Shown: positions 41,523 to 50,036 of the stretch, one piece after another
Layout of the letters: every line of letters begins with the position of its first letter
How positions within the stretch are numbered: the first letter of the stretch is position 1
NCBI GenBank assembly: GCA_035293945.1
Contig: DATGLV010000013.1
Coordinates: forward strand, 1 to 54,508
Source of the DNA: VAZQ01 sp035293945
Lineage (GTDB): Bacteria > Pseudomonadota > Alphaproteobacteria > Rhizobiales > Xanthobacteraceae
Length of the DNA stretch: 54,508 nt
Direction: 5' to 3'
Program-made: the position numbers and the translations under genes
The notes under the pieces: model-generated
Told to the model about the DNA's origin: nothing
Database searches by the model: none
Seen by the model: only the letters and a program-made list of their open reading frames with translations

Positions 41523-42821
41523 CTATTCGGCGGCTTGCTGGAACGTCAGCAAATCTTCCGGGGCGCCCAGATCGATGATCTTGCCGTCCTTGATCACCCA
41601 GGAGAGATGCCGACCGCCCTGGAGGATCGTGATATCGGCAATCGGGTCCTTCTTGAGAACGATGATGTCGGCAAGCTTGCCGGGTGCGATCTCGCCGACC
41701 TCGCCCTGGAGGCCGACCGCGTAGGCATTGTCACGCGTGGCGGCGACGATCGCCTCCATCGGGGTGAAGCCGCCGTGCTTGACAAAGATCTCGAGCTCCT
41801 TGGCGTGCAGCTCGCCGTAGGGCGTGAAGGTGTTGTTGCCGGTATCGGTGCCGACCAAGAGCTTGATGCCGAGCTTGCGCGACTTGTGCATCAGCTCGCC
41901 GAGCAGGTCGTAGTGGCGCTTCATGCGGTTGATGTCGAGCTGGACCTTCTCCGGTCCGACCTTGTCGGCAAGCTCGAGCACGACCGACAAGAAAGTCGCG
42001 GTCGGCAAGATCGGCATTCCAGCCTTGGCGACCGCTTCGAGATCACTGTCGGTCGCAAGATCCGCATGAATGATCCAGTCGACGCCGGCTTCGGCCGCAG
42101 CGCGCGTCGAGCCGGCGCCGCGCGAGTGAATGGCGACCTTGAGGTTGCGCCGATGCGCCTCGCCCACCACCGCCTTCATCTCGTCGCCGGAGATCATCTG
42201 CGATTCACCGGAGCGGCTATCGGCCATCTTGATGAAGTTGACGCCGTGCTTGCCCTGGCGGCGGACCTCTTCCACCATCTCGGCGGCGCTGTTGCAGAGC
42301 TTGCCGATCGAGTGCTCGGGCGTGCCCTCCCACGACGGCTCGTCATCCTCGATGCACCCATAGGTGACGATCATGCGCCCGGCGACGAACATGCGCGGCC
42401 CTTCCATCAAGCCGAGCCGGATCGCGTCGCGCACCCCCACATCGGTGAACCAGGTGCCGCCCGGCACCGAGATGCTGGTAACGCCGGAACGCAACACCTT
42501 CTGCACGCTGCGCGCCGAGCGCAGCGTCGAGAACTCCGGACGGGTCGGGCCCTTGCCCTTGCCCTCGCCTTTGACCGGCGGATAACCGTAGGAGACGTGG
42601 CAATGCGCATCGATGAGGCCCGGCATGATCCATTGGCCGGCCGCATCGATCACCTCGACGTTCTTGTGATCCTCGGGATGAATGTCGGGCGGCAGCGCGC
42701 CGACGCTCTTGATGCGGTTACCCTCGACCACGATAGCTTCGTTGCGACCGGCCGCACGGCCCGACCCGTCGATCAGAGTGCCGTTGCGGATCAGCAAGGT
42801 CTTCCTGGCGTTTGCGCCCAT
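41523..42821 (-). CDS. Amidohydrolase family protein (imidazolonepropionase-like)
   Basis: A 432-residue metal-dependent hydrolase of the imidazolonepropionase/prolidase-like branch. Metal-site blocks are MPGLIDAHCHVSYG (HxH), VAIHSRGAGSTRAAAEAGVD and IIHADLATDSD. The active-site Asp is probably in LLVGTDTGNNTFTPYG. The family C-terminus GEIAPGKLADIIVLKKDP is present. No signal peptide. Flanked by TctC genes on both sides in one operon, so it probably acts on the solute, or a derivative, that they bind. Substrate unknown. Confidence 0.88.
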   Translation of the reverse strand: MGANARKTLLIRNGTLIDGSGRAAGRNEAIVVEGNRIKSVGALPPDIHPEDHKNVEVIDAAGQWIMPGLIDAHCHVSYGYPPVKGEGKGKGPTRPEFSTLRSARSVQKVLRSGVTSISVPGGTWFTDVGVRDAIRLGLMEGPRMFVAGRMIVTYGCIEDDEPSWEGTPEHSIGKLCNSAAEMVEEVRRQGKHGVNFIKMADSRSGESQMISGDEMKAVVGEAHRRNLKVAIHSRGAGSTRAAAEAGVDWIIHADLATDSDLEAVAKAGMPILPTATFLSVVLELADKVGPEKVQLDINRMKRHYDLLGELMHKSRKLGIKLLVGTDTGNNTFTPYGELHAKELEIFVKHGGFTPMEAIVAATRDNAYAVGLQGEVGEIAPGKLADIIVLKKDPIADITILQGGRHLSWVIKDGKIIDLGAPEDLLTFQQAAE

Positions 42822-42878
42822 GATCTCCTCACGTCTCGCTATCTCGTCATCTCATCTCGCACGACACAACGTGCGGCA

Positions 42879-43889
42879 CTATTCCACCTTAAGCCCAGCG
42901 CGCTTGATGACCTCGCGCCACTGCGCCACTTTCGAGCGAACTTCGTTGGCGAGCGGCTCGGGCCCGTCGCCGGCGACATCGAGACCGAGCTGCGCGAGGC
43001 TCATCGCCACCATCGGATTACTCAAGGCCGCGGCAACGTCTTTAGTGAGCTTGTCCACGATCGGCTTCGGCGTGCCGGCCGGAGCGAAGAGCGCGACCCA
43101 GTTGGCGACATTGAAGTCCTTGAGGCTTGTCTTCTCGGCGACGGTCGGCACATCCGGCACCGCTGGCGAGCGCGTGGCTGTGGTGACCGCGAGAATCTTG
43201 AGCTCGCCGTTCTGATCAAACGGCACCAGCGGCGCGACCATCACGAAAATCGAATCCACATGACGCCCGATGACATCGGTCACCGCCTTGGCGGCACCCG
43301 GATAGGGCACGTCGGTCCATTGCGGCAGGCCCATCCGCTGCTGGAACATGATGCCGGTGAGGTGGCTCACGGTGCCGATGCCGGTCGAGGCGACCGTCAG
43401 ATCCTTGCCGCTCTTCCTCGAATAACCGACGAAATCATCCAGGCTCGAAATACCGAGGTCGGTGCGCACCGCCAGCGCGCCCGGTGCCTTGGCCAACATC
43501 GAGATCGGCTCAAAGCTGGTCAGCGCATCGTAGCCCGGGTCCTTAAAGACGCTGGCGTTCGAGGTGAACGAGTCCGAATGGATCAAAAGGGTGTAACCAT
43601 CTGGGGTGGCGCGCGCCACGTATGACGCCCCGATATTGTTGTTGCCGCCCGGCTTGTTCTCGATGAAGACCTGCGCGCCAATGATCGGTGCGAGCGCCTG
43701 GGCAAGCGTCCGCGCCACGATATCCATGGTCCCGCCGGGCGCAGTCGGCACGATCAGGCGAATGGATCTGGCCGGATAGCTGGCGGCGTCGTCTGCGACT
43801 GCCGGCGCGGCCGACAAAAACCACGCCCAGCTGAGCGCCGCGAGCATGCAGGCGCCAAGCCTTCGATTTCCGTGACGCGCCGATATCAT
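42879..43889 (-). CDS. TctC/Bug family periplasmic binding protein (5)
   Basis: A 336-residue exported binding protein, first gene of the TctC-amidohydrolase-TctC-TctC operon. The signal peptide ends near AAPAVA (residue 32). Marks are YPARSIRLIVPTAPGGTMDI, VARATPDGYTLLIHSDSFTS and WTDVPYPGAAKAVTDVIGR. It is divergent from a TetR regulator across a 138-bp gap, which suggests local control. The 57-bp gap to the amidohydrolase gene holds no gene. Confidence 0.9.
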   Translation of the reverse strand: MISARHGNRRLGACMLAALSWAWFLSAAPAVADDAASYPARSIRLIVPTAPGGTMDIVARTLAQALAPIIGAQVFIENKPGGNNNIGASYVARATPDGYTLLIHSDSFTSNASVFKDPGYDALTSFEPISMLAKAPGALAVRTDLGISSLDDFVGYSRKSGKDLTVASTGIGTVSHLTGIMFQQRMGLPQWTDVPYPGAAKAVTDVIGRHVDSIFVMVAPLVPFDQNGELKILAVTTATRSPAVPDVPTVAEKTSLKDFNVANWVALFAPAGTPKPIVDKLTKDVAAALSNPMVAMSLAQLGLDVAGDGPEPLANEVRSKVAQWREVIKRAGLKVE

Positions 43890-43922
43890 CCCGGGTCGCT
43901 CCGCGCATTACCGAGGGAAGTC

Positions 43923-43939
43923 AAACAACCGTTTAAAAC
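43923..43939. promoter_or_regulatory. Short palindromes in the TctC/TetR divergent gap
   Basis: AAAC (43923-43926) and GTTT (43931-43934) are inverted around AACC, and GTTTAAAAC (43931-43939) is itself a perfect 9-base palindrome. The site is about 34 bp from the TctC start and 89 bp from the TetR start. It is a candidate TetR operator, but the arms are short. Confidence 0.3.
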
Positions 43940-44027
43940 TCGCTGGCCGGGGTGTCAAGATTCGGTCAGGGTGCCGCGCCATATCCTTTCGTGCTACATC
44001 GCGGTCGATCGACGCGGATACGAAGCC

Positions 44028-44723
44028 ATGGCTGATCAGCTTTCGACAAGGCCCACGGTTCAGGACGAAGAGGACGGAACGCGGGACCGCATTCTCAAGA
44101 CGGCCGAGCGCATGTTCGCGGAGTGGGGTTTCAACGGCGTGTCAGTGCGCGAGCTTGCCGCAGCGGCTGGCGTCAACATCGCCAGCATCGGCTATCACTT
44201 TCGCAACAAGGAAGGCCTGCTCGCCGAAGTCTATCGCCGTCATTGCGAGCCCATGATCGCGGAACGTCTGCGGGGGCTTGCCGACGCGACGCGCTTGAGC
44301 GGGTCGGCGCGAATCGCTGCCATCATCGAGGCCTTCGTGCGACCCGCTCTGCAGCAGGTGCAGGCGGAGGAAGGAGTGACCTTCATCCGCCTGCGCGCCG
44401 TGCTCTCCGGCGAGAACTCCGAGCTCTTGGAGAAGCTGGTGGCGGAGAATTTCGATCAGTCGAGCTCTGCCTTCATCGAGGCGCTATGCGAATGCCTCCC
44501 GCATTTGTCGCGCACCGACATCTGCTGGCGATTCCATTTCCTGCTCGGCACCGTCTACTACACGGCGGCCGGACCGCACCGGATCCATGCCTTTTCCAAC
44601 GGCCGTTGCGATCCCGGCGACACCGAGGCAGTGATCAAGGAGCTGGTGCCCTTCATGACGCACGCTTTCGAAGCACCCGCCACCAGCCGGGCGGGCGGCG
44701 CGAAGAAGAGCCAAAAGGCATAG
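44028..44723 (+). CDS. TetR/AcrR family regulator
   Basis: A 231-residue repressor-type protein. The N-terminal helix-turn-helix is clear: TRDRILKTAERMFAEWGFNG, SVRELAAAAGVNIASIGYHF and RNKEGLLAEVYRRH. The C-terminal part (AFVRPALQQVQAEEGVTFIR and following) is the ligand domain, with a C-terminal region like TetR_C of the YbiH type. The ATG at 44028 gives the family start; a longer frame upstream is not conserved. It is divergent from the TctC/amidohydrolase operon, its likely target. Confidence 0.92.
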   Translation: MADQLSTRPTVQDEEDGTRDRILKTAERMFAEWGFNGVSVRELAAAAGVNIASIGYHFRNKEGLLAEVYRRHCEPMIAERLRGLADATRLSGSARIAAIIEAFVRPALQQVQAEEGVTFIRLRAVLSGENSELLEKLVAENFDQSSSAFIEALCECLPHLSRTDICWRFHFLLGTVYYTAAGPHRIHAFSNGRCDPGDTEAVIKELVPFMTHAFEAPATSRAGGAKKSQKA

Positions 44724-44822
44724 AGCGAGATGATTTTTCTTCGAATCATCGTGCCGCTCTAAGATTATCCGTGGGGCATGATTTTTTCCGAAAGCCGGAG
44801 TCCACTTTTCGGGATCAGGCTC
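44722..44822. repeat. Two adjacent palindromic elements, GAGCATGATC family
   Basis: The first runs AGAGCG (44722-44727) to CGCTCT (44755-44760), with ATGATT/AATCAT inside. The second runs GGCATGATTTTTTCCG to TTTTCGGGATCAGGCTCT and matches the element at 33.2 kb in its TTTTCGGGATCA arm. They separate the convergent TetR and amidohydrolase genes and overlap the stop codons of both. Confidence 0.65.
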
Positions 44823-45793
44823 TAAATTCGCAACAGCGCCCGCGCATTGCCGCTAAAGATCTTGGCCTTGGCCTCATCGCTGATGGGAGCGGTGGCGATG
44901 AAGGCAACCCCATCCAGGTTGGAGTGGAACGGCCAGTCGACCGCGAACATCAACCGCTCGATCCCGATCGCCTCGACCGTGCATTGCAAGGCCGTATGGG
45001 TGAACTTGCCGCCGGTCGTGAAGTAGAAATTGCGCCGGATCGTGTCCTGGAAGGTCCGCCCCCCCTTCATCTGCCGCGACACATAGCGATCGACGCGCGG
45101 GAGCAGGAACGGGATCGCTTCCCCAAGGTGCCCAAGAATGATCTGCAGGCTTGGGAAGGCCTCGAACACCTCGCTGAGCACGAGCCGGGTGGCGATGGCG
45201 GACATCTCGCTGGTGAAGCCGTGTCCAACCCGCACCATCGACGGATAGCCGCTGTAGTAGGCCTCGATCACATCCGGATGCGGCGTTGCCGGGTGCAGAT
45301 AAAGCGGCACGCCAAGTCCTTCCGCTGTCGCGAAAATCGGCCAAAACGTCTTGTCGTCCGGGAAGCTGCCGCGGGTCAGGCCGTGGATCATGGCACCCTT
45401 GAAGCCGAGCTGGTTGACCGCCCGATCGAGCTCGCGGGCCGCGGCGGCCGGGTCTGACGTCGGCAAGGCCGCAAAGCCGGCGAAGCGATCGGGGTGCGCA
45501 CAAACCGCCTGATGCAAAAGATCATTCGCCGCGACCGCCAACCGCACGGCTTCGGCGGGCGCGAAATTCTGGGTCGCGGGTTCGACATGGGAAATGACCT
45601 GCATCTCCACGCCGGCCTCGTCCATTTCGGCGATGCGCAGTTCCCCGAGATCGCTCAGCCGCCGGCCGAGCTCCGGATCGGCGAGCACGTCATGGCCACG
45701 CCGAAGCTCCCGCAGCTCCGGCGTCCAAAAATGCTCTTCTGTCGCGATTGGCTTGGTCGTCATTCCGACATGTCCCCCCTGCGTGGTCGCCAT
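44822..45793 (-). CDS. Amidohydrolase family, ACMSD/gamma-resorcylate decarboxylase-like
   Basis: A 323-residue amidohydrolase_2 protein of the group that decarboxylates 2-hydroxy aromatic acids (gamma-resorcylate, 2,3-dihydroxybenzoate, ACMS). Marks are ATEEHFWTPELREL (metal-binding Glu/His at the N-terminus), GVPLYLHPATPHPDVIEAYY, LQIILGHLGEAIPFLLPRVD, and LMFAVDWPFHSN with the catalytic Asp. The SxxGNARALLRI end is typical. The ATG at 45793 follows AGGTGG; a second in-frame ATG at 45763 would drop ten residues. It stands alone. Substrate not determined. Confidence 0.87.
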   Translation of the reverse strand: MATTQGGHVGMTTKPIATEEHFWTPELRELRRGHDVLADPELGRRLSDLGELRIAEMDEAGVEMQVISHVEPATQNFAPAEAVRLAVAANDLLHQAVCAHPDRFAGFAALPTSDPAAAARELDRAVNQLGFKGAMIHGLTRGSFPDDKTFWPIFATAEGLGVPLYLHPATPHPDVIEAYYSGYPSMVRVGHGFTSEMSAIATRLVLSEVFEAFPSLQIILGHLGEAIPFLLPRVDRYVSRQMKGGRTFQDTIRRNFYFTTGGKFTHTALQCTVEAIGIERLMFAVDWPFHSNLDGVAFIATAPISDEAKAKIFSGNARALLRI

Positions 45794-45943
45794 AGCGCCA
45801 CCTGTCTACGGCCGATTTCCGCATAATTCAAAAGCGTTAAGGGATCGCCCAGCGGCCGATCTGGTCTCCAGCCCGCGGCAATTTATCCGGTCGGCCTTTG
45901 AACCATTTGCTTGATCACCGCGTCTTATTGTCGGAGCGAGGTC

Positions 45944-46225
45944 ATGCGTGCACATGGGGCATATCTGTTGGTTTGCGGGCTGGCGGTCGCCCTGGCGTCC
46001 CTGGCCGCAGGCCTGCAAGTGCCTACGGTTTCGGCGTCGCCGCAAAAGTCCGCGACGGTCGTGAACCGGGCTCTGAAGGGCGACCGGTTGCCCGTCCTGG
46101 CGCCTGCCGGCAACGCCAACACAGCCCCGAGCTCTTATGAAAAACTGCCCGACGGTTGCGAGGCGTCGGTGAGCGCGATGACGAAGTCGCCGCTTGCCCG
46201 GACCCCAGCGCGCTGCATCTCCTGA
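45944..46225 (+). CDS. Small secreted hypothetical protein
   Basis: A 93-residue protein with a signal peptide (residues 1-31, AYLLVCGLAVALASLAAG then VSA). Its end, LPDGCEASVSAMTKSPLART with a final Cys three residues from the terminus, contains two cysteines likely to pair. Similar short exported proteins with a GCEA...RC ending are common in Rhizobiales, from memory. It also has KGDRLPVLAP in the middle. The ATG follows GAGCGAG. Function unknown. Confidence 0.65.
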   Translation: MRAHGAYLLVCGLAVALASLAAGLQVPTVSASPQKSATVVNRALKGDRLPVLAPAGNANTAPSSYEKLPDGCEASVSAMTKSPLARTPARCIS

Positions 46226-46305
46226 ACGCGGCCGCCACGCATCTCTGCGGCCGCCGAAGCGGCGGTCTAACCATAATGGCGGCAGAACCGCCTTGGGGAA
46301 TACGG

Positions 46306-46416
46306 ATGAAAGCGCACATGAGCGACCGGGGGCGGTTTCTCGAGCTTGATCTTGCTGACTGGTCGATGCTGCTCGTCGGCTTCACGCTGGCGGGCGTGCT
46401 GGCGCTCTGGATGTAG
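46306..46416 (+). CDS. Small single-span membrane protein
   Basis: A 36-residue frame, ATG behind GGGGAA, with a charged start (MKAHMSDRGRFLELD) and one hydrophobic span (WSMLLVGFTLAGVLALWM) reaching the C-terminus. It lies 80 bp after the small secreted protein gene on the same strand. An earlier in-frame ATG at 46276 lacks a ribosome site. Possibly a real small inner-membrane protein; unsupported beyond the start signal and composition. Confidence 0.4.
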   Translation: MKAHMSDRGRFLELDLADWSMLLVGFTLAGVLALWM

Positions 46417-46422
46417 CTCTCA

Positions 46423-47091
46423 TCACGCCGTGCGGACCGAGATTTCGACACGGTCGCCAAGCGGTACCTCGACCGACACGTACCCGTTGCTCGCGTCGCG
46501 CACATAGCCGACATAGACCGCAAGGGCTTCGGGAGCCACCGCGAGGTCGTCTGCAACGATCAGCGCGCCGGGCGCAAGCCGTGGCTCCAGAAATTTCAGC
46601 ATCGGCAAATAGAGCGGCTTCCAACCGTCGAGCAGAACAAGATCGATGCCGCCGTCGATCCCGGTCTTGAGGGTTTCGAAGGCATCACCGACGCGGATTT
46701 CGATGAGGTCATCAAGACCGGCAGCACGAAAATTTTCCTGCGCCCGCTCCGCTTTGATGGCGTCGAGCTCGGTGGTGACGAGGCGGCCGCGCCCGCCATC
46801 GCGCAGGGCGGACGCCAGATGGATGCCGGATATCCCGTAGGATGTCCCGAATTCGACGACGAGCCCCGCGTTGCGGCTGCGGACCAGCATATACAGGAGG
46901 CGTCCGACATCCGGCGAGACCGGCATGTAAACGTCGCGCATCAGCTCAGCGCGCTCGCGGTCGCTCGGCGGCCTTTCGCGGCCGGCGGTGGCTTCGCGGG
47001 CGCGGCGAAAAGCTTCGGGATCCTTCTCGTCCGCCGCCGTGAACAAGCGATCGAGCAGCGTCGCGACGACAGGAGAGGCCAAGGTCGACAT
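46423..47091 (-). CDS. SAM-dependent O-methyltransferase
   Basis: A 222-residue class I methyltransferase of the catechol/caffeoyl-CoA O-methyltransferase family. The SAM-binding motif is VVEFGTSYGISGIHLASALR, the second acidic position is in VTTELDAIKAERAQENF, and the catalytic region is IDLVLLDGWKPLYLPML. It probably methylates a catechol-type hydroxyl. It begins 12 bp after the TctC gene on the same strand, completing an aldolase-TctC-methyltransferase operon. Confidence 0.88.
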   Translation of the reverse strand: MSTLASPVVATLLDRLFTAADEKDPEAFRRAREATAGRERPPSDRERAELMRDVYMPVSPDVGRLLYMLVRSRNAGLVVEFGTSYGISGIHLASALRDGGRGRLVTTELDAIKAERAQENFRAAGLDDLIEIRVGDAFETLKTGIDGGIDLVLLDGWKPLYLPMLKFLEPRLAPGALIVADDLAVAPEALAVYVGYVRDASNGYVSVEVPLGDRVEISVRTA

Positions 47092-47102
47092 CGTGTATAC
47101 TT

Positions 47103-48107
47103 TCAGTTGACGAGCGCGGTGACCTTGTCGACGATCGGCTTCGGCGTCGCATAGATGTTGTTGATCAGTCGCGCCAGGGTCTCGCCGTTTTCCGGATCCA
47201 GCGCGAATTTCTGCCGCTTCACGTCGGCGATGAAATCCGGATCCTTCATGGTGGCGTCGAAAGCGTCGCGCAACATCTTCAGCACATCGGGCGGCAGATT
47301 CGGGGGCGCCGCAAAGGGACGTCCGATGCCCTGTCCGGCATAGAGGAAGTCGATCGCCTGTCGCTCCTCGTCGTTGCGGGCGAGGTCACGCGCCAGCGGC
47401 ACGCCTTTGAGCTCCGGGTTCGGCGCCGGCGCGCCCTGGAACAGCACCGATACCTGCTTGCTCGATATCCAATCGGGGCGCCGGCTCTGTACGCTGTCGA
47501 GACTCTCGCAGATGCCCTGCACCTCGCCGCGCTCCATCGCCAGAAAGATGTCGGCGGATGACGGATAACCGCTAACCAGCTTGAACTTCATGCCCAAGAG
47601 AGACGCGAGGGCTTTCGGATATTCGCGGGTGCCGGATCCAGGTCCAACATCGCCCATCACCAGCTCCTTCTCGTAGAGGTCCTGCACGGTCTTCACCGGC
47701 GCAGTGCGATAGGCGATGCAGATATTGGTCTCCGTGGTGGGAGTGCCGAGCCACGACATCTTGGTCGGATCGAATTTGGCTCCGGGCGAGCCGGTGATGG
47801 GCGCGAGCGGTGCATCGCGGCCGATGAGCCCGATGACGCTGCCGTCCTTGGGAGCGAGCTCATAAAGGTAGTTCGCTGCCGCGATGCTGCCCCCGGCCGG
47901 CATGTTCTGCGGCACGAATGTCGGATTTCCTGGCAGATGAGTGCCAATGTGTTGGGCGACGGCACGGGCCCAGAGATCATAGCCGCCCCCAACCCCGAAG
48001 CCGATGATCATGCGATAGGATTTTCCGCTCGCCTGCTGCGCCGCGGCCGGGGCGGTTGCACCCAACAGGATGAAGCCGATCACCGCGGCTGCTTTTGCTC
48101 TCTTCAT
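47103..48107 (-). CDS. TctC-like periplasmic binding protein (6)
   Basis: A 334-residue exported protein, paralogue of the one at 36.2 kb. The signal peptide covers 1-24 (AAAVIGFILLGATAPAAA). Shared blocks are YRMIIGFGVGGGYDLWARAV, HLPGNPTFVPQNMPAGGS and LYELAPKDGSVIGLIGRD. The ATG follows GGGAGAGAC. It lies 110 bp after a class II aldolase gene, repeating the aldolase/TctC pairing. Confidence 0.87.
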   Translation of the reverse strand: MKRAKAAAVIGFILLGATAPAAAQQASGKSYRMIIGFGVGGGYDLWARAVAQHIGTHLPGNPTFVPQNMPAGGSIAAANYLYELAPKDGSVIGLIGRDAPLAPITGSPGAKFDPTKMSWLGTPTTETNICIAYRTAPVKTVQDLYEKELVMGDVGPGSGTREYPKALASLLGMKFKLVSGYPSSADIFLAMERGEVQGICESLDSVQSRRPDWISSKQVSVLFQGAPAPNPELKGVPLARDLARNDEERQAIDFLYAGQGIGRPFAAPPNLPPDVLKMLRDAFDATMKDPDFIADVKRQKFALDPENGETLARLINNIYATPKPIVDKVTALVN

Positions 48108-48217
48108 CTCGTCTCTCCCTACTGTTCTTTTGTGCGGCCGTCGCAACCCTGCCCATTGTGATTTACCCCCATTGCCGATGGAAGAGCCGGGCGCCGCGAT
48201 TTTCTGCGCAAAGTGTC

Positions 48218-48943
48218 TCAGCGGCCGAGCGCCTTCTGCTTCCAAAGCTTCCAGGGGCGCGCTTCAACCCGCTGCATGGAGACGTCGGTAAGCGCCGCCT
48301 CCTCGGCGGAGAGATACATCACGGGTCCGCCGCCGATGGCGATCGCCTGCGCCAGCATGCGAGCGTTGATCTCCGTGTAATAGGCGCGCCACACGACGTT
48401 CTGGATATTGCTTCCCACGACCACATCGCCATGGCCGCGCATCAGCGCGGTGGTGTGTTGGCCGAGCACTTGGGCAAGCTCGGTCCCGCGTTCCTTGCGG
48501 TTGACCAGCATGTCGGTGGGCCCGAATTTCTCGCGGATATCGAACACCGGAACGAAATCACCGAGGAAGGCCGCATTGTGCAGGATCGGGCGAAACGAGG
48601 CCTTGGTCACGCCGAATGGGACGACGGTCGGCGAATGGCTGTGCACAATCGCGTGCACGTCGGGGCGCACCTTGTAAATCTCGCTGTGGATGTAGCGCTC
48701 GGAATAAAGCTGCACGCCGGGATGGGTGAGCGCGACGCTCTCAAGGTCGTACTCGGCGATGTCCTCGGCGGTTACCAATGCGGGCGCCAGCCAGCGCGAC
48801 ATCAAGTAGTGCTGAGGGTTGTTGGGGTGGCGGATGCTCACATGCCCGAAGGCATCGAGGATGCCCTGGTCGGCGAGAATACGGTTGGCGGCGACGAGAT
48901 CGTCCAGCACTTCCGGGGCAACATCGATGAGGTTTTGCGGCAT
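48218..48943 (-). CDS. Class II aldolase/adducin family protein (2)
   Basis: A 241-residue paralogue of the protein at 35.3 kb, without the N-terminal extension, so cytoplasmic. Marks are VAANRILADQGILDAFGHVS, RYIHSEIYKVRPDVHAIVHS (catalytic Glu region and first metal His), SPTVVPFGVTKASF and ALMRGHGDVVVG. It opens the aldolase-TctC-methyltransferase operon. The promoter region holds copy 3 of the shared operator-like block. Decarboxylation of a hydroxy-aromatic acid is possible by family analogy only. Confidence 0.87.
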   Translation of the reverse strand: MPQNLIDVAPEVLDDLVAANRILADQGILDAFGHVSIRHPNNPQHYLMSRWLAPALVTAEDIAEYDLESVALTHPGVQLYSERYIHSEIYKVRPDVHAIVHSHSPTVVPFGVTKASFRPILHNAAFLGDFVPVFDIREKFGPTDMLVNRKERGTELAQVLGQHTTALMRGHGDVVVGSNIQNVVWRAYYTEINARMLAQAIAIGGGPVMYLSAEEAALTDVSMQRVEARPWKLWKQKALGR

Positions 48944-49049
48944 AGCTCTCTCGAAACGATCGGTTGAACGCGCCGCCGCACTCGCAACATCGACCTTGGA
49001 AGGTTCTGAATGACGCGGCGGCAGGTTGTCAGGTGAGCGTCAATATTTA

Positions 49050-49088
49050 TTGCACACCACGGCGTTGACAACAAATTAAATTGTTAGC
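49050..49088. promoter_or_regulatory. Shared operator-like block, copy 3
   Basis: TTGCA (49050-49054), 17 bases, CAA (49072-49074), six bases, TTGTT, AGC. It includes TTGACA (49065-49070) and the palindrome AACAAATTAAATTGTT (49070-49085). It sits between two divergent class II aldolase genes. Read toward the left gene, it gives TTGTCA and an A/T-rich hexamer 17 bp apart, a plausible promoter. It matches copy 4 closely over about 50 bp. Confidence 0.6.
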
Positions 49089-49184
49089 AAACGGAGACCT
49101 GCTCGCCGGCGGAGGGCGCGACGCCACCAGCGCTGAAGCTCGTCCTCGGTCACGCCATCTGCCTCTCTCGCCCGGGTGATCAAA

Positions 49185-49940
49185 ATGTCGAACCCAGAAG
49201 CACCGCCTGAAGCCACAATCTCCGATCTCGTCGTCGCCAACCGGATCCTGGCCGCCGAAGGCGTGCTCGACGCCTTCGGCCACATCAGCATTCGCGACCC
49301 GCGCAACCCTGCCTGTTATCTGATGTCCCGCTCGCTTGCGCCGGCGCTGGTGACGGCTGCCGACATCGTGCAGCACGATCTCGACAACCGGCCGATCCGC
49401 GACGAGGGCCATAGCCTCTACTACGAGCGCTGGATTCATGGGGAGATCTACAAATCGCGGCCGCAAGTGAACGCGATCGTGCACAGTCATTCGCCGACGG
49501 TCGTGCCATTCGCGTCCACCAAGGCGCCATTGCGCCCGATCCTGCACAACGCCTCGTTCCTTGGTCTCGGCTCGCCGATCTTCGAAATCCGCAAGCTGAT
49601 CCCCAATTCCGATCTGATGATCTCGACAGCGGCGCTCGGGGCCGCGCTCGCCGCAACGCTGGGCCCGACCGCCGATGTCGTGCTGCTCCGTGGCCATGGC
49701 AATGTGGTGGTGGGCCCGACCATTCAGGTTGCGGTGTTCCGCGCCTACTACACCGAGATCAATGCGCGCCAGCAGCTCAACGCCATAGTTCTGGGACGCG
49801 AGGACGTCGTCTACATGAACGCAGGCGAATGCGAGACGACCGACAAGATCATGCAGTCGGTTGCCGGCAGGCCGTGGGATCTGTGGAAACGCCGAGTGCT
49901 CCGCGAGATGCGTCGCGCGGAAGCGGAAGACCGGATGTGA
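49185..49940 (+). CDS. Class II aldolase/adducin family protein (3)
   Basis: A 251-residue third paralogue. Marks are VVANRILAAEGVLDAFGHIS, RWIHGEIYKSRPQVNAIVHS, SPTVVPFASTKAPL, LLRGHGNVVVG and AVFRAYYTEINARQQLNAIV. It is cytoplasmic. ATG at 49185 is preferred; an in-frame GTG at 49176 would add three residues. It is divergent from paralogue 2 with a shared operator-like block between, so both are probably controlled together. Its stop lies in a palindromic element. Confidence 0.87.
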   Translation: MSNPEAPPEATISDLVVANRILAAEGVLDAFGHISIRDPRNPACYLMSRSLAPALVTAADIVQHDLDNRPIRDEGHSLYYERWIHGEIYKSRPQVNAIVHSHSPTVVPFASTKAPLRPILHNASFLGLGSPIFEIRKLIPNSDLMISTAALGAALAATLGPTADVVLLRGHGNVVVGPTIQVAVFRAYYTEINARQQLNAIVLGREDVVYMNAGECETTDKIMQSVAGRPWDLWKRRVLREMRRAEAEDRM

Positions 49941-50024
49941 GCATGATCCCTGCCCCCGACGTGATCGGGGGTGGTTTACCAGTCATCGGAAAAGGCTTGT
50001 CCCTGCGAAAGCGGGATCATTCTC
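49939..50024. repeat. GAGCATGATC palindromic element
   Basis: GAGCATGATCCC (49939-49950) and GGGATCATTCTC (50013-50024) pair at 11 of 12 positions. Inside is a perfect hairpin, CCCCCGA (49953-49959) and TCGGGGG (49965-49971). It lies between convergent aldolase and TctC genes and overlaps the stop codon of the former. Confidence 0.65.
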
Positions 50025-50036
50025 GGCTAAGGCTGG

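Noticed and set aside
41535..43625. A 696-codon open frame on the plus strand
   Set aside because: Antisense to the clear amidohydrolase and TctC genes; low-complexity translation with many Arg, His and Asp and no recognisable fold.
44123..45457. A 444-codon open frame on the plus strand
   Set aside because: Runs out of frame through the TetR gene and then antisense to the amidohydrolase gene; no family signature.
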